A stretch of DNA of 64,000 nucleotides from Wolfiporia cocos (lineage: Eukaryota > Basidiomycota > Agaricomycetes > Polyporales > Phaeolaceae), in assembly GCA_029448655.1 (NCBI GenBank), contig JACCLO010000004.1, positions 1,984,001 through 2,048,000 of the forward strand, given 5' to 3'. A program made the translations under genes and the position numbers. The notes under the pieces are model-generated. The model had not been told where the DNA came from. It made no database searches and saw only the letters and a program-made list of their open reading frames with translations. Shown here in pieces: positions 43,101-52,510 of the stretch (positions are counted from its first letter, which is position 1; each line of letters starts with the position of its first letter).

Positions 43101-44669
43101 GTCGTTTCCGAACACAAGGATGTCGTCTAGGTAGACAATGACCTTTCCTTCTCTGATAAGGTCACCTAGAATATCGTTCATCATGTGTTGGAACGTGCTG
43201 GGTGCATTACAAAAACCGAAGTACATGACTACAGCTTCGTAAAGGCCGTTAGGCGTAATGAATGCGGTCTTCCATTCATCTCCCTCCTTGATTCTTACGT
43301 TGTTGTAACCCCAACGCAAGTCGGGCTTCGTAAATATCGAAGCCTGGCTAAGCTTATCGATAAGCTCGTCTATGCGTGGGAGAGGGTACCTGTTTTTAAT
43401 GGTCAAGTCGTTTACGTTTCGGTAATCGACTACCATTCGGGCTCCGCCGTCTTTTTTAGGGACGAAGAAGACCGGGCTCGCAATCGGGGATTTCGAGTGT
43501 CGGATGTAGCCCTTCCGTAACTCTTCCTGAATCCACTGATCTAGCGAGTTCGCTTCCTGAGGAGACATTTTGTATGCCTTACTCGGGGGCGGTAGCACCG
43601 CGTCATCGGGGAAGTCGATGGCGTGGTTGTATGGTTTCCGCTCAGGCATCCTTTCGGATGCGCGCTGAGAAAATACCGTGGGACCAAACTCCTGGTATTC
43701 CTCCGGAACCAAGGATTTCCATTTCTGGAGATCCGCATCTGTCAGGAATTCATCATCCGACTTCTCCATTATCGACTGAATGGCGTCGATAAGGAGTTCC
43801 GTTCCTTCGTCAAGGGTGTTCACCCAAGCGACAAAGGGATTCTCAGGCTCCTCTAAGCCGAGAAAATCTATTGGAAAGTCGTTGATGATCTGATAGATGT
43901 TGCGGGGTTCAATTTCGTCTTCTTCCTCCGAAATTGAAACCCGTTTGCCATGTTTGCATTTTTCTGTACACCGATATGTGAAGGTTCCTTCCGGCCAGTT
44001 GAAGTCCGGGTTGTGTTTCAGGAACCAGTCATATCCGAGGATCACATCCGCATTCTGTACGTCCATTACGTACAAGAATTCGGTGGACTTGTGTTCCTCG
44101 TGCACCATATAAGCCTTTACTGCCATATTGATATTACCGGCGGTATTAGAGGTACCGTCGGCGTTACGAATCTCGAGAGGTGAAGGTAGTTTCTGAGTGA
44201 CTAACTTCTCCTCATGGACGAGTTTCTTATCGATGACGCTTATTGATGCACCGGTGTCGATTAATGCCATGGCGTTAACTTTCTTTCCATATACCCACAG
44301 TTCTACTTCGATGGAAAATGATTTATTTTTGTCTCGAGAATCATTTCCGTGTACGTTATACAAAGTAAAAAACTTCAGCGCGGTGGGGTCAGGATGAAAG
44401 TATTGTACAGGAGGGGCATGTGTAGCTAGTGTCCGAGTCCTCCGGGCAAAGTCCATTGCCGAGTTGCCGAATATACTGAGATGGGATACCGGGTGACGTA
44501 CGACCGCCTTATCTTCCCACAAGATAAGGGGTCTCTGTGAAGCCTCTTCGTAGAGGTGCGCTTCTTCGGGGCGCTGTACACTCCCAGCCGCTGCGGGGCT
44601 GGTGTGTTCTTCACAGAACGTCTTCGAGACGTGTGGTTGGGGCGAGGGGAACCGAGATGGTCCCGACAT
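40134..44669 (-). CDS. pol: A3 pol: protease to dUTPase, uninterrupted
   Basis: 1511 aa, the longest intact pol here. Domains as in A1, and it keeps the integrase segment YLGPFKIIEQLSP. Oddities: RT reads TKPDLRWGY where A1 and A2 have TKLDLRWGY, a proline next to the catalytic Asp; dUTPase motif 3 reads GDVIDHDYQGK instead of GGVIDHDYQGE. YLDD, DTG and DDE residues are present. Both substitutions may lower activity. Start in the gag overlap at 44669, 59 bases as in A1. Confidence 0.93.
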   Translation of the reverse strand: MSGPSRFPSPQPHVSKTFCEEHTSPAAAGSVQRPEEAHLYEEASQRPLILWEDKAVVRHPVSHLSIFGNSAMDFARRTRTLATHAPPVQYFHPDPTALKFFTLYNVHGNDSRDKNKSFSIEVELWVYGKKVNAMALIDTGASISVIDKKLVHEEKLVTQKLPSPLEIRNADGTSNTAGNINMAVKAYMVHEEHKSTEFLYVMDVQNADVILGYDWFLKHNPDFNWPEGTFTYRCTEKCKHGKRVSISEEEDEIEPRNIYQIINDFPIDFLGLEEPENPFVAWVNTLDEGTELLIDAIQSIMEKSDDEFLTDADLQKWKSLVPEEYQEFGPTVFSQRASERMPERKPYNHAIDFPDDAVLPPPSKAYKMSPQEANSLDQWIQEELRKGYIRHSKSPIASPVFFVPKKDGGARMVVDYRNVNDLTIKNRYPLPRIDELIDKLSQASIFTKPDLRWGYNNVRIKEGDEWKTAFITPNGLYEAVVMYFGFCNAPSTFQHMMNDILGDLIREGKVIVYLDDILVFGNDLLEHRRFVKQVLQILQDSDLFAKPEKCFFEQSSIEYLGMIISKGKVEMDPKKVAGVMDWPTPAKVKDVQAFVGFANYYRRFIKDFSKVVKPLTELSKKNTQWNWGPEQAEAFQTLKEAFTSAPILRIPDQESPFRVEADSSDYATGAVLSQYSSEDKLWHPVAFYSKSLSAPESNYEIYDKELLAIIRALEEWRHYLEGHPHKFEVWSDHLNLTYFKSAQRLTRRQARWSLYLTRFNFTMCHKPGKTMLTADPLSRRPDHEEGVELDNRDQILLKPEFFMVRALEASQQEIQSGDEDLLRQIRQALMDDQITKDYQELLKSGPKEFGKDLQEWNMEAGLLLRRGKVYVPKEPKELRTKILELHHDHVTAGHFGRWKTYELLSRNYWWPGMTTMVKQYVEGCDTCQRMKNHNQTPYGPLQPLPVPEAPWDTVTIDLIVHLPPSGELKQFNAIMVIVDRLTKRAHFIPTSDRITAKELANLLYLRIYPNHGLPKQIISDRGPQFAAALFKGWCEQLGIQRSMTTAYHPQADGQTERVNQILEQYLRCYIDVIQKDNWSWFLPTAEFAYNNAASETTKNSPLFVELGRHPNAGPTNLHPTPYTDLNVIAYERWSAQEQAKAAMKLAAERWSWYYDQHKRSVPFKVGDEVLVDARSWQDSERSLSPRYLGPFKIIEQLSPVTFRVHMDEQYRAYHPVFHASKLVMYKDPVHQKKPEPQPEMVDGEELWEVEKILDHRLHAGRVEYRIRWKGFGINEDSWVREADLDTAYDILQEYKASHAIPMQDVPLRRSARRKEAVHIFDPDSDDWEADECTWPDDWPQYREEFAKDPKQRMVRHPDGGWMSADINQNADLKIVVGEGGRMPEKGTKDSVGFDLYTATGDVLPAHGQTEYNTKLKIQVPFGTYGRIAPRSSLARKGIDVMGDVIDHDYQGKVIIILRNHSDISIDIRAGDKIAQLICEVAKDPHITLHGKSYFEKIKSERGTGGFGSTGK

Positions 44670-46365
44670 TGGCGACGGTGGTGGCGGGGGCCGAGGGTCC
44701 TGCTGAGCTTGAGTCAGCCGTCACTTCTTCCCAGATCGTTCGGGCACGATACGTCTTGCCATCCGCGGGGGGCGCCGAGTACGGCTTCTTGCCAGAAGCC
44801 TGTCCCTTTCCCTTGTCCTTCTTCTTCTCCGACTTCTTCGCAGAAGCGGAGGACGTCTCCTTCTTTTCGGCAGGGGCCGAGTCCTTCTTGCCGGCCTTCT
44901 CGAAGATCGATCCCTTGATCTTGTCTGGATATGACGTTTGGTACATTTCCAGGGCGAAGTCGATCAGAGGTTCGATGTCGGTCGGGGCCTTGAAGAACGG
45001 GGTTTTGCCGAGGACGTTTAAGGTGTCCTTGACCTTTTCAGGGAGTGTTTCGGTGAACTCCCACACCAGGGTCTCGTTGGCGGTTTTGGAGAGTCGGCCG
45101 AGGGTTCGGAACCGTTTGCAGTAGTTGAAGTAATTTGACTTGGCGAGTTCCTTGCCCTTGGTACCGTAGTAGCCGCGAATTTCCTTCTTCGCGATCTCCT
45201 TATCCGTCATCTTGCCGTATTGCACCATTACAGATTTGGTGAAATCCTCCCAGGTGCCGAGAGGTTCACCATTTCCTGCCTTCTTGATGATAGGCGAGAA
45301 AAACTTGTATGCGTCCCATGTGACGCGGAAGAGGGCCGTGGTGATACAGTCATGGTCGTCGTAGACCCTGAGCGTACCGAAGTACAGGCCCATCTTCTCC
45401 ACCCATTCCTGCGCAGTCACCTTTCCAGATGACCCAGAGAATTCGGGGGGAGGGGGAATTTTCAGGTTTTGAGGCAGACCTGGAATCTGCGGGGCGACGG
45501 CTGCTGCGGCAGCGGCTGCAGGTGGAGCGGCGGCAGCGACCCCAGTTGTGCGGGCCGGTGCGGGTTCTTCCGGGGGCGTTCGGACACGGGGAGGGTTGGG
45601 AATGGAGGGATTCTTGCGACTCCTCCGAAGTTCTTCCTCAACCTTCTCCATGCGCTCGGCGAACGCATCCTCGAGGTCATCGAGCCGAGTCCGGTAATCG
45701 TCCCGGAGCTGTTTCTCCATTTCGGAGAACTTGGCGGTGTAGTCCTGTCGGAGTTCCTTGCCAAGGTCCACCAGAGTGGACACAAGCTCGTTGCGGACCG
45801 TGTTGACTGCTTCGTGTAGCTCGTCTTGGGCAATATGTTCGATTGCCCTGGATTGCCCAGCCAGGGAGTCGATTCTGCCATGGATTCGTTCCAGGCGGGC
45901 GTGCACCATCCTGCCGAGGGTGTCAACCTTGTCGTGGCTGATTGCCGCACTTCGTTGTACGGCGGCATCGAGGATTGCCCCATGCAGGGGTGCATCCACC
46001 TTGTGTTGTTCCTCCTCTGGGAGGTACGACTTGAGGCCTATTTCGACCTCGGCGTTGGTTCGGCGTTCTGGGCCCGCAAACTCTATTTCTAGGGTGGTGG
46101 CGGGCCCGATCGGACGGGTGTAGCGAGCCGGGGGGTATCCGGGGATAGGTGTGCCCGGACGCGTTCCCATGGGGTTGGATGGGGATTCCCTTGGTGGGGG
46201 AACATCCTCGACTTCGTCTTCTTCCTCTTCCTCGCTCAGATGCTCCAAGGTCACCAGGGGTTGAGTCCCTGAGGGCCCTGCTACCAGGGTCACCGGACCT
46301 TCCGAGCGAAGGTGCATGGTGCGACGAGTAGCGAGGGGTGCACTGTTGGAGGAGGTGGAAGACAT
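44611..46365 (-). CDS. gag: A3 gag with in-frame loss of the zinc knuckle
   Basis: 584 aa against 665 in A1. The frame is open, with an acidic run, coiled coil, shortened Ala-rich linker and gag domain. After the Lys-rich segment (KKSEKKKDKGKG) it jumps directly to QASGKKPYSAPP, so the CTYCKQTGHYFNKC knuckle and about 70 residues are gone. The ends of the gap carry the similar words AAGGGAAAGG and GGAAAGGGACAGG, pointing to deletion between short repeats. Such a Gag would package its RNA poorly unless helped in trans. Confidence 0.9.
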   Translation of the reverse strand: MSSTSSNSAPLATRRTMHLRSEGPVTLVAGPSGTQPLVTLEHLSEEEEEDEVEDVPPPRESPSNPMGTRPGTPIPGYPPARYTRPIGPATTLEIEFAGPERRTNAEVEIGLKSYLPEEEQHKVDAPLHGAILDAAVQRSAAISHDKVDTLGRMVHARLERIHGRIDSLAGQSRAIEHIAQDELHEAVNTVRNELVSTLVDLGKELRQDYTAKFSEMEKQLRDDYRTRLDDLEDAFAERMEKVEEELRRSRKNPSIPNPPRVRTPPEEPAPARTTGVAAAAPPAAAAAAAVAPQIPGLPQNLKIPPPPEFSGSSGKVTAQEWVEKMGLYFGTLRVYDDHDCITTALFRVTWDAYKFFSPIIKKAGNGEPLGTWEDFTKSVMVQYGKMTDKEIAKKEIRGYYGTKGKELAKSNYFNYCKRFRTLGRLSKTANETLVWEFTETLPEKVKDTLNVLGKTPFFKAPTDIEPLIDFALEMYQTSYPDKIKGSIFEKAGKKDSAPAEKKETSSASAKKSEKKKDKGKGQASGKKPYSAPPADGKTYRARTIWEEVTADSSSAGPSAPATTVANVGTISVPLAPTTRLEDVL

Positions 46366-46514
46366 TTTTTGTGAATCTGTTTATGACGAATGTTAGTTTC
46401 CGGTTACTCATTGTCTTAGATTCTTAAGAAGGGTTTTTTAGTTTGAAAGCTGCAACTTTCGTTATAGATCACACTCGCACTCTATTTCAGAGTTAAAAGA
46501 TGATAGTATTTCTA

Positions 46515-47438
46515 CTATACAATCGCGAGTATATCCTCTTCTACCGAAGTAGTTGAGGGCCCTGCCACCTTGTCAGGTGGTGTTACACCGAAGACAAAAG
46601 AAATTTGTAGCGCTACGCATTCTGCTATGATACGAGCCAAGTCCGTACGCCAATCCGAAAAGGAAATGTTGCCGAGCTGTTTACAGTACTTTTTCATAAT
46701 TCTCCACTCTTTGTTGGTGATCCTCCCCCGTCTCGCTCTATCCTTTACGTTATCCACCAAGTCCTCCAATTCTACTACCATAGTATGGAAACGAATGTCG
46801 TTTTCCATATGGAAGTCTGGGTAATTAGGGGGGTGATTGGCGAGAGGAGTGAGACGAGTGAGAGTGCCTTCTAGCATGGGAATAACTTGATCGCATGCTT
46901 GGAGAGGCTTCTTCTTCCCGAAGACGAGGGAAGGGTCGAGAATCTTGTGATTGGCCGGAATGGGAGGTCCGGCCGCCGGACTGGAAAGGCGGAGGGCCAG
47001 TGAAGAAGCTGCTTGCTTGGCTTCCTTGGCGGCTTGTTTGGCGGCGATTCGCTTATTCAGCTTATCGCGGGCGAGCTTGAGCTTGTTGAGTTCACGGAGT
47101 TCGATGAGGTTCTCCATGGCGGTAATGGAAGCGGCTAGCTTCTCTTCCTCTGTCCAGATACGCTTAGCAAGTGGAACTGGCTTGGGAGGACGAGGAGCGG
47201 GTTTCCCAGCCTCAGCGATGTGCTTTGGCATGTGGACGGGAATCTCCCAGAGATGGAGCTTCCCGGTGTAATCTTCCTTTACAGGAAGAGTGTATGTGAC
47301 GTCCTCTGCCCGAGGAATGTCGGCGGTGTCGATGCGGCTGAGAAGTGACCGCTTTGCCGGCTTAACGTAGGGGGCAGTGGAGGAGCCACGGGTGCGACGG
47401 GTAACGCGGGGCATGATTCTAGAAAGTGCAGCCTTCAT
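46515..47438 (-). CDS. A3 ORF1: conserved unknown protein
   Basis: Same protein as 4922-5845, start aligned to MKAALSRIMPRV (an upstream in-frame ATG at 47447 also exists). Substitutions include NKEWR for NRDWR and ISFVFG for ITFAFG near the C-terminus. Open throughout. Confidence 0.75.
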   Translation of the reverse strand: MKAALSRIMPRVTRRTRGSSTAPYVKPAKRSLLSRIDTADIPRAEDVTYTLPVKEDYTGKLHLWEIPVHMPKHIAEAGKPAPRPPKPVPLAKRIWTEEEKLAASITAMENLIELRELNKLKLARDKLNKRIAAKQAAKEAKQAASSLALRLSSPAAGPPIPANHKILDPSLVFGKKKPLQACDQVIPMLEGTLTRLTPLANHPPNYPDFHMENDIRFHTMVVELEDLVDNVKDRARRGRITNKEWRIMKKYCKQLGNISFSDWRTDLARIIAECVALQISFVFGVTPPDKVAGPSTTSVEEDILAIV

Positions 47439-48433
47439 GAGAAACAAAGTTTCCCAGTGATACGTCCAAGAACAGGAATAGAAGGGTTTATGTAAGGTAG
47501 GGTAGTGGACTCCTTTTCAGGAGCAAAGAAGGTGTACTACGGGGCATAACTACTCTTATGTTGCGCGCAAACCCTGTGCCGAGATGGCGCGGATATTCGC
47601 ATGACCCTAACGGTCAGAGGCGCCGACTCCAGGGGTAGAGTTGCTGACTGCCAGGCCGGTTCCTGGATCAGATGATTGGGATTCGGATACACGACACCGC
47701 CCCGGAGGGACGATGCCGGAAAGTGGCTGGGATTTTACATCCCTTAGCCTGTCCATGCTTCAACAATGAGGTTGCCGTCTACAGACTATTACGGGGTCTT
47801 TTTCAGGACATTGGAATACCATCGCGTCCACAGGTAAGTGGATTAGCCCTAAGGCGCGCAAGTGTACCCCTTTGCCCTATTTGACCCCATGACGTGCACG
47901 CCGAACTGCCCGGAGGACTTATGTTTTGTGGCTACCGCACTTGTCCTTTGGCAGGATTATCCGAAGATGATCCCCCTCACTGCTTTTCCCATGACGGGTT
48001 CAAAGCAGGGCCCTTACGCCTGGGCGGCAGCTTTGGAAAATTCCCATGCCATCGTAATGATGACCCTGTGGATAGCGATGGGGCGCTGAACAATGCTTGC
48101 CATGGCAGGGGGTTGGGCGCACACAGGCAGACCGTCTCCTTTTCTCCACAGGCGGGTCTTAACCGCTCACAGTCCAAGCTTGTCAGCGAGGACCGTGTCT
48201 CCTTGACCCTGGAGTCCGGGTTAGGTAGGCCTCCTGCCTAAAAAGGCGGTGTGGCTTCCCTGGTTGCCAATCCTCTGCCGAGGATGGCGATGTATCCCCC
48301 AGATCTCAACTATCACCCCAAACTCTTTGTCAAGAGTAGGGATGTGCGCAGCAACGAGCAATAGCCCCTGTAGGATAGAAACCCAGGCCCAAGCGCAAGC
48401 GCAAGGGCGGGGGTAGGGGGAGATTTGTTCTTA
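47439..48433 (-). other. A3 leader
   Basis: Reverse copy of the A leader. A short block near 48320-48335 differs from A2 (AAACTCTTTGTCAAGAGT against AATCGCCTTGTCAGGCAG), but both versions keep a self-complementary stem around TTGTCA, an indication of RNA pairing. Confidence 0.65.
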
Positions 48434-49132
48434 TGACACAGACTAGACTGTGGGACTCACACTATAACCTTGTAGGCGACTTGAAGGAGTTGCGGAAGGT
48501 TGGTGAGGAGGCTAGTGGGCGCAAGCAGAGATGATATGTAACTGTGCGAATGCAGAGAACAAATCTAAGGCTTATCCGCAGTGATAGCCCTACTTATATA
48601 CATGCTTTGTTTGGTTACCGGTAAGGGAACCAAACATGAAGTCGGTCTGTGCGCAGACGTAACTAGTACAGCTAAGTCGTAAACTACAATAGACCATGTG
48701 CGCCGGTAATGGCCGCACCAGTAAGAACGTTTGTTTGGACCGTAGGTCCATGTTGTGGAAGTGGCTGTAGCTACGTTAGTAAGCCATGCATGTGATTCTT
48801 ATATTCCGGTATCAGGATATGAGTAATTGTAAGGTCATTGGCATGTGATAACGAGCGGGCCGCTTATCCAATAGTACTGACATAGCCCGGTATCGGGATA
48901 TGAGTAAGGCACGTGACACCGGAGGTTAGTCCGCTGAGTCATTGACGCGTACAAGCGTGTTATGTACGTGTTGTTATGACAAGTGGACGTATACCGCGTT
49001 GTGTACGTGTTATTTGGTTGCGTGTACGTGTAAACGGGCGCTTAGCAGCGTAAATGTCTACAAGGTCGTAGAAATACCAGATAAATAGGTAAAAATACGG
49101 GAAAAATAGTGGCATGTCCCAAATCTGTGACA
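48434..49132 (-). repeat. A3 5' LTR
   Basis: 699 bp, TGACACAGACTAGAC to CCCAAATCTGTGACA on the plus strand. Confidence 0.93.
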
Positions 49133-49525
49133 GTCTTTCCAGTCGATCGTGGGGTTTTCGTCTTTCAGCCACCCATACCCTAGGATCATGTTTTCTGTGC
49201 CGATCGATCCTACTAGGAATCGGACTTTTCGTGTCTTCTGGGTTTTTGGGTATCGTAGAAATATGGTGGCTTCTCGATCTATTCGCGCGTCCTTGTTTTC
49301 TGTTCCGTCAACATTTTTGACAATGATCGGGTTCTTCAAGGGTTGCGTGGGCACTTTGTATTTTTCTACCACTCTGTTGTGGATCAGGTTTGACATTGCT
49401 CCTGAGTCGATTAATGCGTTGCATTTCACGGGTTTTGCCAGCGTCATGATTACCGGGATAAAGAGGGATCGATTCTTCTCGAACAAGGTAATTACATGCG
49501 CTGCTTTCTCGGAGGGTAAGACCAT
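49133..49525 (-). pseudogene. E protease
   Basis: Retropepsin frame starting near 49525 (MVLPSEKAAHVITLFEKN), 12 bases after the gag stop and in another frame. DSG in ALIDSGAMSNLIHNR; C-terminal pattern NMILGYGWLKDENPTIDW. Cut by A3 directly after DWKD. The linker to RT, probably 60 to 100 residues, is missing. Confidence 0.88.
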
Positions 49526-49536
49526 GGGCTTCCCTC

Positions 49537-49902
49537 CTAGGCAAAATCCTGTTCTTCTACGAGCTGTGCTAGGAGCTCGGGGTTCTTGGGTTTCAGGGCC
49601 CTAATCGCTGTGACCGCTCTGTTAGCGGTGATGTATTCAGTCTCCTCTTCTGAGACTTCTTCGATGCGAGCTTCCTGCTCGGCTTCTTCTTCTTCGGTCT
49701 TTCGAGTAGACCGCCTAGGGCGGGCTGGCTTTCTTGGCCTCTTCGGGCAGTCTCGCGACATATGCCCTGGCTGATGACAGGTGAAACACTTTCCCTTCTT
49801 GATGTGATCGTCCCTTTCCTGGGTGGTCATTCGATCTACATCCATCGCATTTGGATCTTTCGGTGCGGTTGTCTGTGGAGCACTAGTGCGTCCGTTATTC
49901 TG
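49537..49902 (-). CDS. gag: E gag, C-terminal piece with zinc knuckle
   Basis: Continues the E gag frame exactly once C and one GTTTG copy are removed. Contains PNAMDVDRM, common just before the nucleocapsid of Gypsy Gag proteins, then CFTCHQPGHMSRDC, a canonical CCHC knuckle, an Arg/Glu-rich tail and the stop after EEQDFA. Confidence 0.88.
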   Translation of the reverse strand, partial: QNNGRTSAPQTTAPKDPNAMDVDRMTTQERDDHIKKGKCFTCHQPGHMSRDCPKRPRKPARPRRSTRKTEEEEAEQEARIEEVSEEETEYITANRAVTAIRALKPKNPELLAQLVEEQDFA

Positions 49903-50145
49903 GTTTGTGTCACAGATTTATCTGGGACTTACAGCATTTTTCCTACGATTATAGCAATTTACCTGGGATTTATACGTCTACCTACGGGTTATCTACGGGT
50001 TAACTCCCATTGCCACCACGACAAGCTCTTAACTGGGCTTATCACCACATGACCAGCTTACATAACGCTACGGCACCTTCCGGTCCAATAGCATAGTACG
50101 GCTACGTCATACAAGTCTCGCCCGACAGAGCAAGACCAGCCACGT

Positions 50146-50387
50146 CATAAGATCCTAGATCATAATGATAGGCCGAGCGCGGCACGCTCGCATAATAATG
50201 TCCACAAGTACAAACAGTGCCTCGCGGCCTTGTACTATTGGGTCGGCCCTCCCGGCTTCCCATCGCCATAAGATCCTAGATCACAATGGCACCTCAGGCG
50301 CGCCACGCCTTCGCATAATAATGGCAACACGGCCAAATAGCACTATATTAGCATCAAGGCAATATCGCTATAGGCTACGGCCTTCTC
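50146..50387 (+). repeat. Imperfect 121-bp tandem duplication in the C LTR
   Basis: Two units begin CATAAGATCCTAGATCA at 50146 and 50267 and share GCACGC/CCACGC-type CGCATAATAATG segments. The second LTR and C3 also have two units; solo LTR C2 has one. Confidence 0.7.
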
Positions 50388-50833
50388 GGCCTCTCACGGA
50401 CTCGGCGGTCTCCAAGTCCCGGGCTTCTGCCATCACGGCGTCGCCCAAACACCGGTCCTCGCCTCACGGCTAAGACCACCATATGTTCCGGTAACCTTCC
50501 GGTCCGGACATATCACATGCTACGGTGCCTGCTGGCCCAATAGCATTACGACCTCGGCGTTCCGCCTTGGTCAGCACATGATGACCGGCCAATCGCCATT
50601 ATACCTCACGGTATCCGGCAACCGGCATCCCTTATACCCGGGCTGCGCCCGTCTTCACATGTCCATCTAACGATGAGACCACACACTCTCTATTTTACCA
50701 TTGGCCCGGCCATTACCGGCGGGTCACGGCCTTTGTAGAGTAGTCATACCACTTGGTCGCCCTTATGGCAACCAAGCCCACACTCCTTATCGGGCATGTA
50801 CTATACAGTAGCACATGACCCGTTATATATGTG

Positions 50834-50841
50834 TATATAAG
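50834..50841 (+). promoter_or_regulatory. TATA-like element of C LTR
   Basis: TATATAAG in GTGTATATAAGTAGGGCC, the same core as in A. Confidence 0.5.
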
Positions 50842-51001
50842 TAGGGCCTTGACGGCCTATAACCCTAGTTCTATTCTTCTCGGCGTGCGCCGTAGAAGAA
50901 CCTTCCACCTACTACCGTGCCTGATAACCTCTTCCTCACCTAAGTCGCCTAGTTCATCGCAGGATACTGGCTTGGTGAGTCCCACAGAGCCATCTGTGTC
51001 A

Positions 51002-52510
51002 TAAGAATAGAACTACCTACCCCCCTGCGCCTCCTTAACTGGTGGCGCCTGGGTTTTTCCTCCTACAGGTGTCTGAGATAGCGCAGGGGCCGCTACTCTC
51101 CTGCAAAGGGGATGTATGCTCCGTGGTTGCGGATATGGGATACATCGGCGGCGGGCTTAGCGGCCTGCTGCCACCCAGTGGGGCGCTGCTTGCCTAATCA
51201 GCAGCATGCGTCCTGCGAACCCGGACTCCAGGGTTAAGGAGAGACGGCCGCTTCCTGACAAGGTTGCGGCTGTCAGCGGTTGAGACCCGCCTATTGGGAA
51301 AAGGGGACCGTCTGCCTGTGTGCGCGCAGCCCCCTGTCTTGGCAATCCCTGTTCAGGGACCCAACACTACCAGTAGGATCCCCATAGGGATATGCGCTTC
51401 GGCGTATTCCCTTAGTAGGGTGTGGGAATCTTCCAAAGCCGCCCCCCAGGCGTAAGGGGCCCGCTTGGGATCTCCTTCGGGGAATCCAAGTGGTGAGGTG
51501 GTGCGACTCGCAAGGTCAAACCAGCCGAGGTCACTCGCGGTAACCAATAGCGTAAGTCCTACGGGCAGCTCGGTGTGCGAGCCTGGGTTAAACGGATTTG
51601 GGGCCCCACCGGAAGCATGCGGCGTTGCCCACCATCTTTGATGTGTGGAGCGCTCGTGAATGCGCGATCTTAGATCGACGGATGGTTTTTTAGCCCTGAT
51701 GTGACACCCAGGTGGCTATAGATGGCAAGCCTTACCACTAAAGCGTGGACCGGTCGCGGTGTAATACTGCGACCACTTTCCAGCTCATCTCCGCGAGGAA
51801 ATGGGCTGTGTATCCTATTCCCAACCATGTGACCCAGCTTGTCAAGCGCTGGCAGTCACCGACTCTCTTTCTAGAAGGAAGTCGCGCGCTTCGATGAAGA
51901 CACCTGTCGGCTAACTTCCGCGCGGCGTCCTGACAAGGGCGCCCCTAACCATGCCCCCGTTCTTCTTGTGTTAGACATGACCACTCAGCGTTGATCGCTG
52001 ATGACGAGCTCTCTTTCAGGTACCCTGGTATCCCAGTCAATAAGTAGATAAATATGTAGTTTTAGTGGCGGCTCCTAGTAAATAGCAATACTTGTATTAG
52101 CTTAGAAACCGTCCAATAGCATTTGTATTCGCCTTTGGAAATCCTGCGTCACCTGCTGGTTCCCAGGTTATCTAACCTGGTTAAGGTCGCCTATGTACAT
52201 AAAAGGCAACCTTTACGTCTTACAGGTACACTTAGTCAATCGAAGAACGATACTAGTACCTGTTCCCTTAGACGTAGGATCGCGTACGCTTGGCAAATAT
52301 ATGCTTATAACTATTATTACTATGAGAATGCCTAAGTACCAAGTCGATTAGGATTCACATAATCCGTCGGCGCCCGTTTGACTTCGGTCTTCGCTCCTGA
52401 AAAGGGGATTCGGGTTATTGAGCATCTGTCATTTGGTCACATGTCATAAGAACCTTTGAACGGGGGCACCCCTTCCGGTAATGGAATTCCTGAAAAGGAA
52501 ATTACCATCC
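51002..52510 (+). other. C leader, related to the A leader
   Basis: Non-coding. Shares CCCGGACTCCAGGGT, GCGGTTGAGACCCGCCT and TCCAAAGCCGCC blocks with A at nearly equal distances from the LTR (219, 275 and 431 against 217, 271 and 400 bases). It holds GAAA-loop hairpins: CTCCT-GAAA-AGGGG at 52394-52407 and a longer one, GGTAAT ... TTCCT-GAAA-AGGAA ... ATTACC, at 52477-52506. Confidence 0.65.

Larger units (their letters stand above)
39435..49132 (-). mobile_element. A3: A-family Gypsy element without matching target duplicates
   Basis: LTRs 39435-40094 (660 bp, 3') and 48434-49132 (699 bp, 5'). Flanks GTGCA and GTCTT do not match; left flank is an E-LTR fragment, right flank is E protease. 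Pol is open (1511 codons), gag lacks the zinc knuckle, ORF1 is open. The mismatch suggests recombination between two A copies or a flanking deletion. Confidence 0.93.
49908..51001 (+). repeat. C 5' LTR
   Basis: TGTCACAGATTTATCTGG to CCATCTGTGTCA. Promoter core TGTATATAAGTAGGGCC. The end GTGAGTCCCACAG ... CTGTGTCA is shared with the A LTR. Confidence 0.93.

Noticed and set aside
50165..50473. 102-codon frame in C LTRs
   Set aside because: It spans the 121-bp LTR repeat and is absent from C2; no protein features.
51002..52510. Group I intron or rRNA fragment in the leader, suggested by many GC stems
   Set aside because: No P7/guanosine-site core or rRNA universal sequence recognised.
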